Positions 51,048-63,650 of a stretch of 64,000 nt of DNA are shown piece by piece (positions within the stretch are counted from its first letter, which is position 1; each line of letters starts with the position of its first letter). A program made the translations under genes and the position numbers. The notes under the pieces are model-generated. The model did no database searches. It saw only the letters and a program-made list of their open reading frames with translations, and had not been told where the DNA came from. Source of the DNA: Sabellastarte sp. h YS-2021 (Eukaryota > Annelida > Polychaeta > Sabellida > Sabellidae); NCBI GenBank assembly GCA_964017235.1, contig OZ024931.1, positions 135,534,033 through 135,598,032 of the forward strand, written 5' to 3'.

Positions 51048-54000
51048 AGAAATTATATAACCCAAATAGGGCTGTTAAAATGGTCGAAAAAAGATGTAAA
51101 TCAGCCCAAATGAGTAGCAAATGTTGGTCTATAATCCTGAAATTTGGTCAGAATATAGTGTGCAACTAGCTAAATCTGACTGCACAGGTTTTAGAATTAC
51201 ATCTGATATAGCAGTGACTACTGGTGTGGTATTTGGACCCCAGCAGGCCTGTAATACGCCTGCTGGGGGGTGCATTAAGATGTACTCATTTCTTGCCCAA
51301 TAAGGCAGATGTAAGGCTATAAACCATATTTTTTGCGAGTGTGGGAGCCACTAAGAGAAAATCAAGTAGTGTATTCCTTTAGAAATACACAACAAGCTCA
51401 AAATACATGTCTTGGGAGTGCATGTAGCGAGGGTACCACTAAATGGCAAATCAGTTCAAACCACCCCTTAAAGTAGTTGTATCTGGCTCAAATTTTCACA
51501 GAAAACTCAGTTTATATCAGAGAATAAAATTGCACTGGTCTGAACCACTCAAGAGCCATATTAGGAATTTCAGTTTCCGGGGTGTGGGGCTGGTCTGGCC
51601 CCCCCTCATGGAGGTAATGTCAAGTATCTCATAATGTATCAAATCTGAAGCCAAAAATTAATTTCATTCATGTTTTGACAATAAAAGAGGACATTTTGGG
51701 CACATTTGGAACATTACATCTCTGAACAGAAATTATATAACCCAAATAGGGCTGTTAAAATGGTCGAAAAAAGATGTAAATCAGCCCAAATGAGTAGCAA
51801 ATGTTGGTCTATAATCCTGAAATTTGGTCAGAATATAGTGTGCAACTAGCTAAATCTGACTGCACAGGTTTTAGAATTACATCTGATATAGCAGTGACTA
51901 CTGGTGTGGTATTTGGACCCCAGCAGGCCTGTAATACGCCTGCTGGGGGGTGCATTAAGATGTATTCATTTCTTGCCCAAAAAGGCAGATGTAAGGCTAT
52001 AAACCATATTTTTTGCGAGTGTGGGAGCCACTAAGAGAGAATCAAGTAGTGTATTCCTTTAGAAATACACAACAAGCTCAAAATACATGTCTTGGGAGTG
52101 CATGTAGCGAGGGTACCACTAAATGGCAAATCAGTTCAAACCACCCCTTAAAGTAGTTGTATCTGGCTCAAATTTTCACAGAAAACTCAGTTTATATCAG
52201 AGAATAAAATTGCATTGGTCTGAACCACTCAAGAGCCATATTAGGAATTTCAGTTTCCGGGGTGTGGGGCTGGTCTGGCCCCCCCTCATGGAGGTAATGT
52301 CAAGTATCTCATAATGTATCAAATCTGAAGCCAAAAATTAATTTCATTCATGTTTTGACAATAAAAGAGGACATTTTGGGCACATTTGGAACATTACATC
52401 TCTGAACAGAAATTATATAACCCAAATAGGGCTGTTAAAATGGTCGAAAAAAGATGTAAATCAGCCCAAATGAGTAGCAAATGTTGGTCTATAATCCTGA
52501 AATTTGGTCAGAATATAGTGTGCAACTAGCTAAATCTGACTGCACAGGTTTTAGAATTACATCTGATATAGCAGTGACTACTGGTGTGGTATTTGGACCC
52601 CAGCAGGCCTGTAATACGCCTGCTGGGGGGTGCATTAAGATGTACTCATTTCTTGCCCAATAAGGCAGATGTAAGGCTATAAACCATATTTTTTGCGAGT
52701 GTGGGAGCCACTAAGAGAAAATCAAGTAGTGTATTCCTTTAGAAATACACAACAAGCTCAAAATACATGTCTTGGGAGTGCATGTAGCGAGGGTACCACT
52801 AAATGGCAAATCAGTTCAAACCACCCCTTAAAGTAGTTGTATCTGGCTCAAATTTTCACAGAAAACTCAGTTTATATCAGAGAATAAAATTGCACTGGTC
52901 TGAACCACTCAAGAGCCATATTAGGAATTTCAGTTTCCGGGGTGTGGGGCTGGTCTGGCCCCCCCTCATGGAGGTAATGTCAAGTATCTCATAATGTATC
53001 AAATCTGAAGCCAAAAATTAATTTCATTCATGTTTTGACAATAAAAGAGGACATTTTGGGCACATTTGGAACATTACATCTCTGAACAGAAATTATATAA
53101 CCCAAATAGGGCTGTTAAAATGGTCGAAAAAAGATGTAAATCAGCCCAAATGAGTAGCAAATGTTGGTCTATAATCCTGAAATTTGGTCAGAATATAGTG
53201 TGCAACTAGCTAAATCTGACTGCACAGGTTTTAGAATTACATCTGATATAGCAGTGACTACTGGTGTGGTATTTGGACCCCAGCAGACCTGTAATACGCC
53301 TGCTGGGGGGTGCATTAAGATGTATTCATTTCTTGCCCAAAAAGGCAGATGTAAGGCTATAAACCATATTTTTTGCGAGTGTGGGAGCCACTAAGAGAGA
53401 ATCAAGTAGTGTATTCCTTTAGAAATACACAACAAGCTCAAAATACATGTCTTGGGAGTGCATGTAGCGAGGGTACCACTAAATAGCAAATCAGTTCAAA
53501 CAACCCCTTAAAGTAGTTGTATCTGGCTCAAATTTTCACAGAAAACTCAGTTTATATCAGAGAATAAAATTGCATTGGTCTGAACCACTCAAGAGCCATA
53601 TTAGGAATTTCAGTTTCCGGGGTGTGGGGCTGGTCTGGCCCCCCCCTCATGGAGGTAATGTCAAGTATCTCATAATGTATCAAATCTGAAGCCAAAAATT
53701 AATTTCATTCATGTTTTGACAATAAAAGAGGACATTTTGGGCACATTTGGAACAATACATCTCTGAACAGAAATTATATAACCCAAATAGGGCTGTTAAA
53801 ATGGTCGAAAAAAGATGTAAATCAGCCCAAATGAGTAGCAAATGTTGGTCTATAATCCTGAAATTTGGTCAGAATATAGTGTGCAACTAGCTAAATGTGA
53901 CTGCACAGGTTTTAGAATTACATCTGATATAGCAGTGACTACTGGTGTGGTATTTGGACCCCAGCAGGCCTGTAATACGCCTGCTGGGGGGTGCATTAAG

Positions 54001-54448
54001 ATGTATTCATTTCTTGCCCAAAAAGGCAGATGTAAGGCTATAAACCATATTTTTTGCGAGTGTGGGAGCCACTAAGAGAGAATCAAGTAGTGTATTCCTT
54101 TAGAAATACACAACAAGCTCAAAATACATGTCTTGGGAGTGCATGTAGCGAGGGTACCACTAAATGGCAAATCAGTTCAAACCACCCCTTAAAGTAGTTG
54201 TATCTGGCTCAAATTTTCACAGAAAACTCAGTTTATATCAGAGAATAAAATTGCATTGGTCTGAACCACTCAAGAGCCATATTAGGAATTTCAGTTTCCG
54301 GGGTGTGGGGCTGGTCTGGCCCCCCCTCATGGAGGTAATGTCAAGTATCTCATAATGTATCAAATCTGAAGCCAAAAATTAATTTCATTCATGTTTTGAC
54401 AATAAAAGAGGACATTTTGGGCACATTTGGAACATTACATCTCTGAAC
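51048..54448 (+). repeat. Second 5-unit higher-order repeat, copy 1 (units 76-80)
   Basis: Pattern D-E-D-E-F. D units (76, 78) carry gagaaaatc (unit positions 312 and 316) and gcactgg. E and F units (77, 79, 80) carry caaaaagg with linked changes at 238 and 316, the type 4 haplotype. Unit 79 also has cagacct in the hairpin loop flank, a tag replacing the second small frame's ATG, and an 8-C tract. Unit 80 has a private change near 53,897. Starts are 51048, 51728, 52408, 53088 and 53769; the length is 3,401 bp. Confidence 0.8.
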
Positions 54449-57400
54449 AGAAATTATATAACCCAAATAGGGCTGTTAAAATGGTCGAAAAAAGATGTAA
54501 ATCAGCCCAAATGAGTAGCAAATGTTGGTCTATAATCCTGAAATTTGGTCAGAATATAGTGTGCAACTAGCTAAATCTGACTGCACAGGTTTTAGAATTA
54601 CATCTGATATAGCAGTGACTACTGGTGTGGTATTTGGACCCCAGCAGGCCTGTAATACGCCTGCTGGGGGGTGCATTAAGATGTACTCATTTCTTGCCCA
54701 ATAAGGCAGATGTAAGGCTATAAACCATATTTTTTGCGAGTGTGGGAGCCACTAAGAGAAAATCAAGTAGTGTATTCCTTTAAAAATACACAACAAGCTC
54801 AAAATACATGTCTTGGGAGTGCATGTAGCGAGGGTACCACTAAATGGCAAATCAGTTCAAACCACCCCTTAAAGTAGTTGTATCTGGCTCAAATTTTCAC
54901 AGAAAACTCAGTTTATATCAGAGAATAAAATTGCACTGGTCTGAACCACTCAAGAGCCATATTAGGAATTTCAGTTTCCGGGGTGTGGGGCTGGTCTGGC
55001 CCCCCCTCATGGAGGTAATGTCAAGTATCTCATAATGTATCAAATCTGAAGCCAAAAATTAATTTCATTCATGTTTTGACAATAAAAGAGGACATTTTGG
55101 GCACATTTGGAACATTACATCTCTGAACAGAAATTATATAACCCAAATAGGGCTGTTAAAATGGTCGAAAAAAGATGTAAATCAGCCCAAATGAGTAGCA
55201 AATGTTGGTCTATAATCCTGAAATTTGGTCAGAATATAGTGTGCAACTAGCTAAATCTGACTGCACAGGTTTTAGAATTACATCTGATATAGCAGTGACT
55301 ACTGGTGTGGTATTTGGACCCCAGCAGACCTGTAATACGCCTGCTGGGGGGTGCATTAAGATGTATTCATTTCTTGCCCAAAAAGGCAGATGTAAGGCTA
55401 TAAACCATATTTTTTGCGAGTGTGGGAGCCACTAAGAGAGAATCAAGTAGTGTATTCCTTTAGAAATACACAACAAGCTCAAAATACATGTCTTGGGAGT
55501 GCATGTAGCGAGGGTACCACTAAATGGCAAATCAATTCAAACCACCCCTTAAAGTAGTTGTATCTGGCTCAAATTTTCACAGAAAACTCAGTTTATATCA
55601 GAGAATAAAATTGCATTGGTCTGAACCACTCAAGAGCCATATTAGGAATTTCAGTTTCCGGGGTGTGGGGCTGGTCTGGCCCCCCCTCATGGAGGTAATG
55701 TCAAGTATCTCATAATGTATCAAATCTGAAGCCAAAAATTAATTTCATTCATGTTTTGACAATAAAAGAGGACATTTTGGGCACATTTGGAACATTACAT
55801 CTCTGAACAGAAATTATATAACCCAAATAGGGCTGTTAAAATGGTCGAAAAAAGATGTAAATCAGCCCAAATGAGTAGCAAATGTTGGTCTATAATCCTG
55901 AAATTTGGTCAGAATATAGTGTGCAACTAGCTAAATCTGACTGCACAGGTTTTAGAATTACATCTGATATAGCAGTGACTACTGGTGTGGTATTTGGACC
56001 CCAGCAGGCCTGTAATACGCCTGCTGGGGGGTGCATTAAGATGTACTCATTTCTTGCCCAATAAGGCAGATGTAAGGCTATAAACCATATTTTTTGCGAG
56101 TGTGGGAGCCACTAAGAGAAAATCAAGTAGTGTATTCCTTTAAAAATACACAACAAGCTCAAAATACATGTCTTGGGAGTGCATGTAGCGAGGGTACCAC
56201 TAAATGGCAAATCAGTTCAAACCACCCCTTAAAGTAGTTGTATCTGGCTCAAATTTTCACAGAAAACTCAGTTTATATCAGAGAATAAAATTGCACTGGT
56301 CTGAACCACTCAAGAGCCATATTAGGAATTTCAGTTTCCGGGGTGTGGGGCTGGTCTGGCCCCCCCTCATGGAGGTAATGTCAAGTATCTCATAATGTAT
56401 CAAATCTGAAGCCAAAAATTAATTTCATTCATGTTTTGACAATAAAAGAGGACATTTTGGGCACATTTGGAACATTACATCTCTGAACAGAAATTATATA
56501 ACCCAAATAGGGCTGTTAAAATGGTCGAAAAAAGATGTAAATCAGCCCAAATGAGTAGCAAATGTTGGTCTATAATCCTGAAATTTGGTCAGAATATAGT
56601 GTGCAACTAGCTAAATCTGACTGCACAGGTTTTAGAATTACATCTGATATAGCAGTGACTACTGGTGTGGTATTTGGACCCCAGCAGACCTGTAATACGC
56701 CTGCTGGGGGGTGCATTAAGATGTATTCATTTCTTGCCCAAAAAGGCAGATGTAAGGCTATAAACCATATTTTTTGCGAGTGTGGGAGCCACTAAGAGAG
56801 AATCAAGTAGTGTATTCCTTTAGAAATACACAACAAGCTCAAAATACATGTCTTGGGAGTGCATGTAGCGAGGGTACCACTAAATAGCAAATCAGTTCAA
56901 ACAACCCCTTAAAGTAGTTGTATCTGGCTCAAATTTTCACAGAAAACTCAGTTTATATCAGAGAATAAAATTGCATTGGTCTGAACCACTCAAGAGCCAT
57001 ATTAGGAATTTCAGTTTCCGGGGTGTGGGGCTGGTCTGGCCCCCCCTCATGGAGGTAATGTCAAGTATCTCATAATGTATCAAATCTGAAGCCAAAAATT
57101 AATTTCATTCATGTTTTGACAATAAAAGAGGACATTTTGGGCACATTTGGAACATTACATCTCTGAACAGAAATTATATAACCCAAGTAGGGCTGTTAAA
57201 ATGGTCGAAAAAAGATGTAAATCAGCCCAAATGAGTAGCAAATGTTGGTCTATAATCCTGAAATTTGGTCAGAATATAGTGTGCAACTAGCTAAATCTGA
57301 CTGCACAGGTTTTAGAATTACATCTGATATAGCAGTGACTACTGGTGTGGTATTTGGACCCCAGCAGGCCTGTAATACGCCTGCTGGGGGGTGCATTAAG

Positions 57401-57848
57401 ATGTATTCATTTCTTGCCCAAAAAGGCAGATGTAAGGCTATAAACCATATTTTTTGCGAGTGTGGGAGCCACTAAGAGAGAATCAAGTAGTGTATTCCTT
57501 TAGAAATACACAACAAGCTCAAAATACATATCTTGGGAGTGCATGTAGCGAGGGTACCACTAAATGGCAAATCAGTTCAAACCACCCCTTAAAGTAGTTG
57601 TATCTGGCTCAAATTTTCACAGAAAACTCAGTTTATATCAGAGAATAAAATTGCATTGGTCTGAACCACTCAAGAGCCATATTAGGAATTTCAGTTTCCG
57701 GGGTGTGGGGCTGGTCTGGACCCCCCTCATGGAGGTAATGTCAAGTATCTCATAATGTATCAAATCTGAAGCCAAAAATTAATTTCATTCATGTTTTGAC
57801 AATAAAAGAGGACATTTTGGGCACATTTGGAACATTACATCTCTGAAC
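54449..57848 (+). repeat. Second 5-unit higher-order repeat, copy 2 (units 81-85)
   Basis: The D-E-D-E-F order repeats at 3,401 bp offset. The two D units (81, 83) share tttaaaaat in place of tttagaaat, a change not in copy 1, which shows later dimer-level homogenisation. It also weakens the 7-bp-stem hairpin loop region. Both E units (82, 84) carry cagacct; unit 84 repeats the lost ATG of unit 79. Unit 85 has ctggacc in place of ctggccc before its C tract. Starts are 54449, 55129, 55809, 56489 and 57169. Confidence 0.8.
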
Positions 57849-60800
57849 AGAAATTATATAACCCAAATAGGGCTGTTAAAATGGTCGAAAAAAGATGTAA
57901 ATCAGCCCAAATGAGTAGCAAATGTTGGTCTATAATCCTGAAATTTGGTCAGAATATAGTGTGCAACTAGCTAAATCTGACTGCACAGGTTTTAGAATTA
58001 CATCTGATATAGCAGTGACTACTGGTGTGGTATTTGGACCCCAGCAGGCCTGTAATACGCCTGCTGGGGGGTGCATTAAGATGTATTCATTTCTTGCCCA
58101 AAAAGGCAGATGTAAGGCTATAAACCATATTTTTTGCGAGTGTGGGAGCCACTAAGAGAGAATCAAGTAGTGTATTCCTTTAGAAATACACAACAAGCTC
58201 AAAATACATGTCTTGGGAGTGCATGTAGCGAGGGTACCACTAAATGGCAAATCAGTTCAAACCACCCCTTAAAGTAGTTGTATCTGGCTCAAATTTTCAC
58301 AGAAAACTCAGTTTATATCAGAGAATAAAATTGCATTGGTCTGAACCACTCAAGAGCCATATTAGGAATTTCAGTTTCCGGGGTGTGGGGCTGGTCTGGC
58401 CCCCCCTCATGGAGGTAATGTCAAGTATCTCATAATGTATCAAATCTGAAGCCAAAAATTAATTTCATTCATGTTTTGACAATAAAAGAGGACATTTTGG
58501 GCACATTTGGAACATTACATCTCTGAACAGAAATTATATAACCCAAATAGGGCTGTTAAAATGGTCGAAAAAAGATGTAAATCAGCCCAAATGAGTAGCA
58601 AATGTTGGTCTATAATCCTGAAATTTGGTCAGAATATAGTGTGCAACTAGCTAAATCTGACTGCACAGGTTTTAGAATTACATCTGATATAGCAGTGACT
58701 ACTGGTGTGGTATTTGGACCCCAGCAGGCCTGTAATACGCCTGCTGGGGGGTGCATTAAGATGTACTCATTTCTTGCCCAATAAGGCAGATGTAAGGCTA
58801 TAAACCATATTTTTTGCGAGTGTGGGAGCCACTAAGAGAAAATCAAGTAGTGTATTCCTTTAGAAATACACAACAAGCTCAAAATACATGTCTTGGGAGT
58901 GCATGTAGCGAGGGTACCACTAAATGGCAAATCAGTTCAAACCACCCCTTAAAGTAGTTGTATCTGGCTCAAATTTTCACAGAAAACTCAGTTTATATCA
59001 GAGAATAAAATTGCATTGGTCTGAACCACTCAAGAGCCATATTAGGAATTTCAGTTTCCGGGGTGTGGGGCTGGTCTGGACCCCCCTCATGGAGGTAATG
59101 TCAAGTATCTCATAATGTATCAAATCTGAAGCCAAAAATTAATTTCATTCATGTTTTGACAATAAAAGAGGACATTTTGGGCACATTTGGAACATTACAT
59201 CTCTGAACAGAAATTATATAACCCAAATAGGGCTGTTAAAATGGTCGAAAAAAGATGTAAATCAGCCCAAATGAGTAGCAAATGTTGGTCTATAATCCTG
59301 AAATTTGGTCAGAATATAGTGTGCAACTAGCTAAATCTGACTGCACAGGTTTTAGAATTACATCTGATATAGCAGTGACTACTGGTGTGGTATTTGGACC
59401 CCAGCAGGCCTGTAATACGCCTGCTGGGGGGTGCATTAAGATGTACTCATTTCTTGCCCAATAAGGCAGATGTAAGGCTATAAACCATATTTTTTGCGAG
59501 TGTGGGAGCCACTAAGAGAAAATCAAGTAGTGTATTCCTTTAGAAATACACAACAAGCTCAAAATACATGTCTTGGGAGTGCATGTAGCGAGGGTACCAC
59601 TAAATGGCAAATCAGTTCAAACCACCCCTTAAAGTAGTTGTATCTGGCTCAAATTTTCACAGAAAACTCAGTTTATATCAGAGAATAAAATTGCACTGGT
59701 CTGAACCACTCAAGAGCCATATTAGGAATTTCAGTTTCCGGGGTGTGGGGCTGGTCTGGCCCCCCCTCATGGAGGTAATGTCAAGTATCTCATAATGTAT
59801 CAAATCTGAAGCCAAAAATTAATTTCATTCATGTTTTGACAATAAAAGAGGACATTTTGGGCACATTTGGAACATTACATCTCTGAACAGAAATTATATA
59901 ACCCAAATAGGGCTGTTAAAATGGTCGAAAAAAGATGTAAATCAGCCCAAATGAGTAGCAAATGTTGGTCTATAATCCTGAAATTTGGTCAGAATATAGT
60001 GTGCAACTAGCTAAATCTGACTGCACAGGTTTTAGAATTACATCTGATATAGCAGTGACTACTGGTGTGGTATTTGGACCCCAGCAGACCTGTAATACGC
60101 CTGCTGGGGGGTGCATTAAGATGTACTCATTTCTTGCCCAATAAGGCAGATGTAAGGCTATAAACCATATTTTTTGCGAGTGTGGGAGCCACTAAGAGAG
60201 AATTAAGTAGTGTATTCCTTTAGAAATACACAACAAGCTCAAAATACATGTCTTGGGAGTGCATGTAGCGAGGGTACCACTAAATGGCAAATCAGTTCAA
60301 ACAACCCCTTAAAGTAGTTGTATCTGGCTCAAATTTTCACAGAAAACTCAGTTTATATCAGAGAATAAAATTGCATTGGTCTGAACCACTCAAGACCCAT
60401 ATTAGGAATTTCAGTTTCCGGGGTGTGGGGCTGGTCTGGCCCCCCCTCATGGAGGTAATGTCAAGTATCTCATAATGTATCAAATCTGAAGCCAAAAGTT
60501 AATTTCATTCATGTTTTGACAATAAAAGAGGACATTTTGGGCACATTTGGAACATTACATCTCTGAACAGAAATTATATAACCCAAATAGGGCTGTTAAA
60601 ATGGTCGAAAAAAGATGTAAATCAGCCCAAATGAGTAGCAAATGTTGGTCTATAATCCTGAAATTTGGTCAGAATATAGTGTGCAACTAGCTAAATCTGA
60701 CTGCACAGGTTTTAGAATTACATCTGATATAGCAGTGACTACTGGTGTGGTATTTGGACCCCAGCAGGCCTGTAATACGCCTGCTGGGGGGTGCATTAAG

Positions 60801-61118
60801 ATGTACTCATTTCTTGCCCAATAAGGCAGATGTAAGGCTATAAACCATATTTTTTGCGAGTGTGGGAGCCACTAAGAGAGAATTAAGTAGTGTATTCCTT
60901 TAGAAATACACAACAAGCTCAAAATACATGTCTTGGGAGTGCATGTAGCGAGGGTACCACTAAATGGCAAATCAGTTCAAACCACCCCTTAAAGTAGTTG
61001 TATCTGGCTCAAATTTTCACAGAAAACTCAGTTTATATCAGAGAATAAAATTGCATTGGTCTGAACCACTCAAGAGCCATATTAGGAATTTCAGTTTCCG
61101 GGGTGTGGCGCTCGTCTG

Positions 61119-61135
61119 CCCCCCCCCCCCCCCCC
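61119..61135 (+). repeat. Expanded C tract, 17 C (unit 90)
   Basis: Seventeen C preceded by a single G, in the B family and next to a gcgctcg variant of the G-rich side. It is the only long tract in family B. Confidence 0.85.
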
Positions 61136-63296
61136 TCATGGAGGTAATGTCAAGTATCTCATAATGTATCAAATCTGAAGCCAAAAATTAATTTCATTCA
61201 TGTTTTGACAATAAAAGAGGACATTTTGGGCACATTTGGAACATTACATCTCTGAACAGAAATTATATAACCCAAATAGGGCTGTTAAAATGGTCGAAAA
61301 AAGATGTAAATCAGCCCAAATGAGTAGCAAATATTGGTCTATAATCCTGAAATTTGGTCAGAATATAGTGTGCAACTAGCTAAATCTGACTGCACAGGTT
61401 TTAGAATTACATCTGATATGGCAGTGACTACTGGTGTGGTATTTGGACCCCAGCAGGCCTGTAATACGCCTGCTGGGGGGTGCATTAAGATGTACTCATT
61501 TCTTGCCCAATAAGGCAGATGTAAGGCTATAAACCATATTTTTTGCGAGTGTGGGAGCCACTAAGAGAGAATTAAGTAGTGTATTCCTTTAGAAATACAC
61601 AACAAGCTCAAAATACATGTCTTGGGAGTGCATGTAGCGAGGGTACCACTAAATGGCAAATCAGTTCAAACCACCCCTTAAAGTAGTTGTATCTGGCTCA
61701 AATTTTCACAGAAAACTCAGTTTATATCAGAGAATAAAATTGAATTGGTCTGAACCACTCAAGACCCATATTAGGAATTTCAGTTTCCGGGGTGTGGGGC
61801 TGGTCTGGCCCCCCCTCATGGAGGTAATGTCAAGTATCTCATAATGTATCAAATCTGAAGCCAAAAATTAATTTCATTCATGTTTTGACAATAAAAGAGG
61901 ACATTTTGGGCACATTTGGAACATTACATCTCTGAACAGAAATTATATAACCCAAATAGGGCTGTTAAAATGGTCGAAAAAAGATGTAAATCAGCCCAAA
62001 TGAGTAGCAAATGTTGGTCTATAATCCTGAAATTTGGTCAGAATATAGTGTGCAACTAGCTAAATCTGACTGCACAGGTTTTAGAATTACATCTGATATG
62101 GCAGTGACTACTGGTGTGGTATTTGGACCCCAGCAGGCCTGTAATACGCCTGCTGGGGGGTGCATTAAGATGTACTCATTTCTTGCCCAATAAGGCAGAT
62201 GTAAGGCTATAAACCATATTTTTTGCGAGTGTGGGAGCCACTAAGAGAGAATTAAGTAGTGTATTCCTTTAGAAATACACAACAAGCTCAAAATACATGT
62301 CTTGGGAGTGCATGTAGCGAGGGTACCACTAAATGGCAAATCAGTTCAAACCACCCCTTAAAGTAGTTGTATCTGGCTCAAATTTTCACAGAAAACTCAG
62401 TTTATATCAGAGAATAAAATTGAATTGGTCTGAACCACTCAAGACCCATATTAGGAATTTCAGTTTCCGGGGTGTGGGGCTGGTCTGGCCCCCCCTCATG
62501 GAGGTAATGTCAAGTATCTCATAATGTATCAAATCTGAAGCCAAAAATTAATTTCATTCATGTTTTGACAATAAAAGAGGACATTTTGGGCACATTTGGA
62601 ACATTACATCTCTGAACAGAAATTATATAACCCAAATAGGGCTGTTAAAATGGTCGAAAAAAGATGTAAATCAGCCCAAATGAGTAGCAAATGTTGGTCT
62701 ATAATCCTGAAATTTGGTCAGAATATAGTGTGCAACTAGCTAAATCTGACTGCACAGGTTTTAGAATTACATCTGATATAGCAGTGACTACTGGTGTGGT
62801 ATTTGGACCCCAGCAGGCCTGTAATACGCCTGCTGGGGGGTGCATTAAGATGTATTCATTTCTTGCCCAAAAAGGCAGATGTAAGGCTATAAACCATATT
62901 TTTTGCGAGTGTGGGAGCCACTAAGAGAGAATCAAGTAGTGTATTCCTTTAGAAATACACAACAAGCTCAAAATACATGTCTTGGGAGTGCATGTAGCGA
63001 GGGTACCACTAAATGGCAAATCAGTTCAAACCACCCCTTAAAGTAGTTGTATCTGGCTCAAATTTTCACAGAAAACTCAGTTTATATCAGAGAATAAAAT
63101 TGCATTGGTCTGAACCACTCAAGAGCCATATTAGGAATTTCAGTTTCCGGGGTGTGGGGCTGGTCTGGCCCCCCTCATGGAGGTAATGTCAAGTATCTCA
63201 TAATGTATCAAATCTGAAGCCAAAAATTAATTTCATTCATGTTTTGACAATAAAAGAGGACATTTTGGGCACATTTGGAACATTACATCTCTGAAC

Positions 63297-63532
63297 AGAA
63301 ATTATATAACCCAAATAGGGCTGTTAAAATGGTCGAAAAAAGATGTAAATCAGCCCAAATGAGTAGCAAATGTTGGTCTATAATCCTGAAATTTGGTCAG
63401 AATATAGTGTGCAACTAGCTAAATCTGACTGCACAGGTTTTAGAATTACATCTGATATAGCAGTGACTACTGGTGTGGTATTTGGACCCCAGCAGGCCTG
63501 TAATACGCCTGCTGGGGGGTGCATTAAGATGT
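63297..63532 (+). repeat. Unit 94: truncated last satellite unit
   Basis: This unit follows the consensus for 236 bp through the main hairpin and the bases gcattaagatgt, then departs from it. No unusual base is visible in the retained part. It carries no marker in this interval that assigns it to a specific B subtype. Confidence 0.9.
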
Positions 63533-63557
63533 CCTGAGTGAGGTGTGGGCCTTGCGT

Positions 63558-63620
63558 TGGTCAGTCCTGCGCCCCCTGAAGCCCTCCTTGGGTGCCTATT
63601 CAATATGAAATGGTCAGTCC
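63558..63620 (+). repeat. Short direct repeat in the flank (TGGTCAGTCC twice)
   Basis: TGGTCAGTCC occurs at 63,558-63,567 and 63,611-63,620, 53 bp apart, with the CTCF-core-like site between the copies. A third, shorter TGGTCAG lies near 63,682. The related ttggtcag also occurs in every satellite unit, but seven bases are too few to claim a relation. Confidence 0.4.
63569..63578 (-). promoter_or_regulatory. CTCF-core-like site 37 bp beyond the array edge
   Basis: Read on the minus strand, the ten bases at 63,569-63,578 are CAGGGGGCGC, identical to the central part of the vertebrate CTCF consensus. The flanking bases agree less well (CTT where the consensus has CCAC before it). A 10-base match could arise by chance or from a repeat-borne motif. 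If the organism is a vertebrate it is a plausible boundary element between heterochromatin and flanking DNA. Confidence 0.3.
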
Positions 63621-63636
63621 CTGTGTATACCGCCTA

Positions 63637-63650
63637 ATCTCCATGGAGAT
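63637..63650. repeat. Perfect 14-bp palindrome
   Basis: ATCTCCATGGAGAT reads identically on both strands. It could be a dimeric protein site, but I cannot assign one. It is a single occurrence in the flank and absent from the satellite. Confidence 0.6.

Larger units (their letters stand above)
1..63532 (+). repeat. 680-bp tandem satellite array (93 complete units plus one partial)
   Basis: The same 680-bp sequence recurs head to tail with no interruption or inversion. In the register set by base 1, units 1-93 are complete and unit 94 is cut at 63,532. Most units are exactly 680 bp; others are 679-690 bp, nearly always through length change in one C tract. Neighbouring units usually differ at zero to a few positions, far less than expected without ongoing homogenisation by unequal exchange or gene conversion. 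Composition is AT-rich, with five CpG sites per unit. No transposase, reverse transcriptase or integrase remnant is visible. The likely role is structural heterochromatin (centromeric, pericentromeric or subtelomeric); that is inference. The array continues beyond the left edge. The satellite family is not recognised. Confidence 0.98.
57849..63532 (+). repeat. Array edge: B-family units 86-94, less ordered
   Basis: Starts are 57849, 58529, 59209, 59889, 60569, 61258, 61938, 62618 and 63297. D-, E- and plain-type units are shuffled with no clear period. Units 91 and 92 are near-identical neighbours sharing gatatggcag and ttgaattgg, so a recent single-unit duplication is likely. Units 89, 91 and 92 share aagaccc in place of aagagcc. 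Unit 90 has a 17-C tract and a gcgctcg change. Unit 91 has lost the ATG of the first small frame (atattgg). Unit 94 is cut after 236 bp. Units stay close to consensus right up to the edge. Confidence 0.85.

Noticed and set aside
1..63532. CRISPR array or bacterial repeat system
   Set aside because: The repeats are 680 bp, contiguous and without unique spacers, and no cas genes are present.
1..63532. rDNA, 5S, histone or snRNA gene cluster
   Set aside because: No conserved rRNA, 5S internal promoter, snRNA or histone-coding sequence is visible in the unit.
63415..63603. 62-codon open frame on the minus strand at the array edge
   Set aside because: It is a chimera of flank and satellite sequence that crosses the junction at 63,532. 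No domain is recognised.
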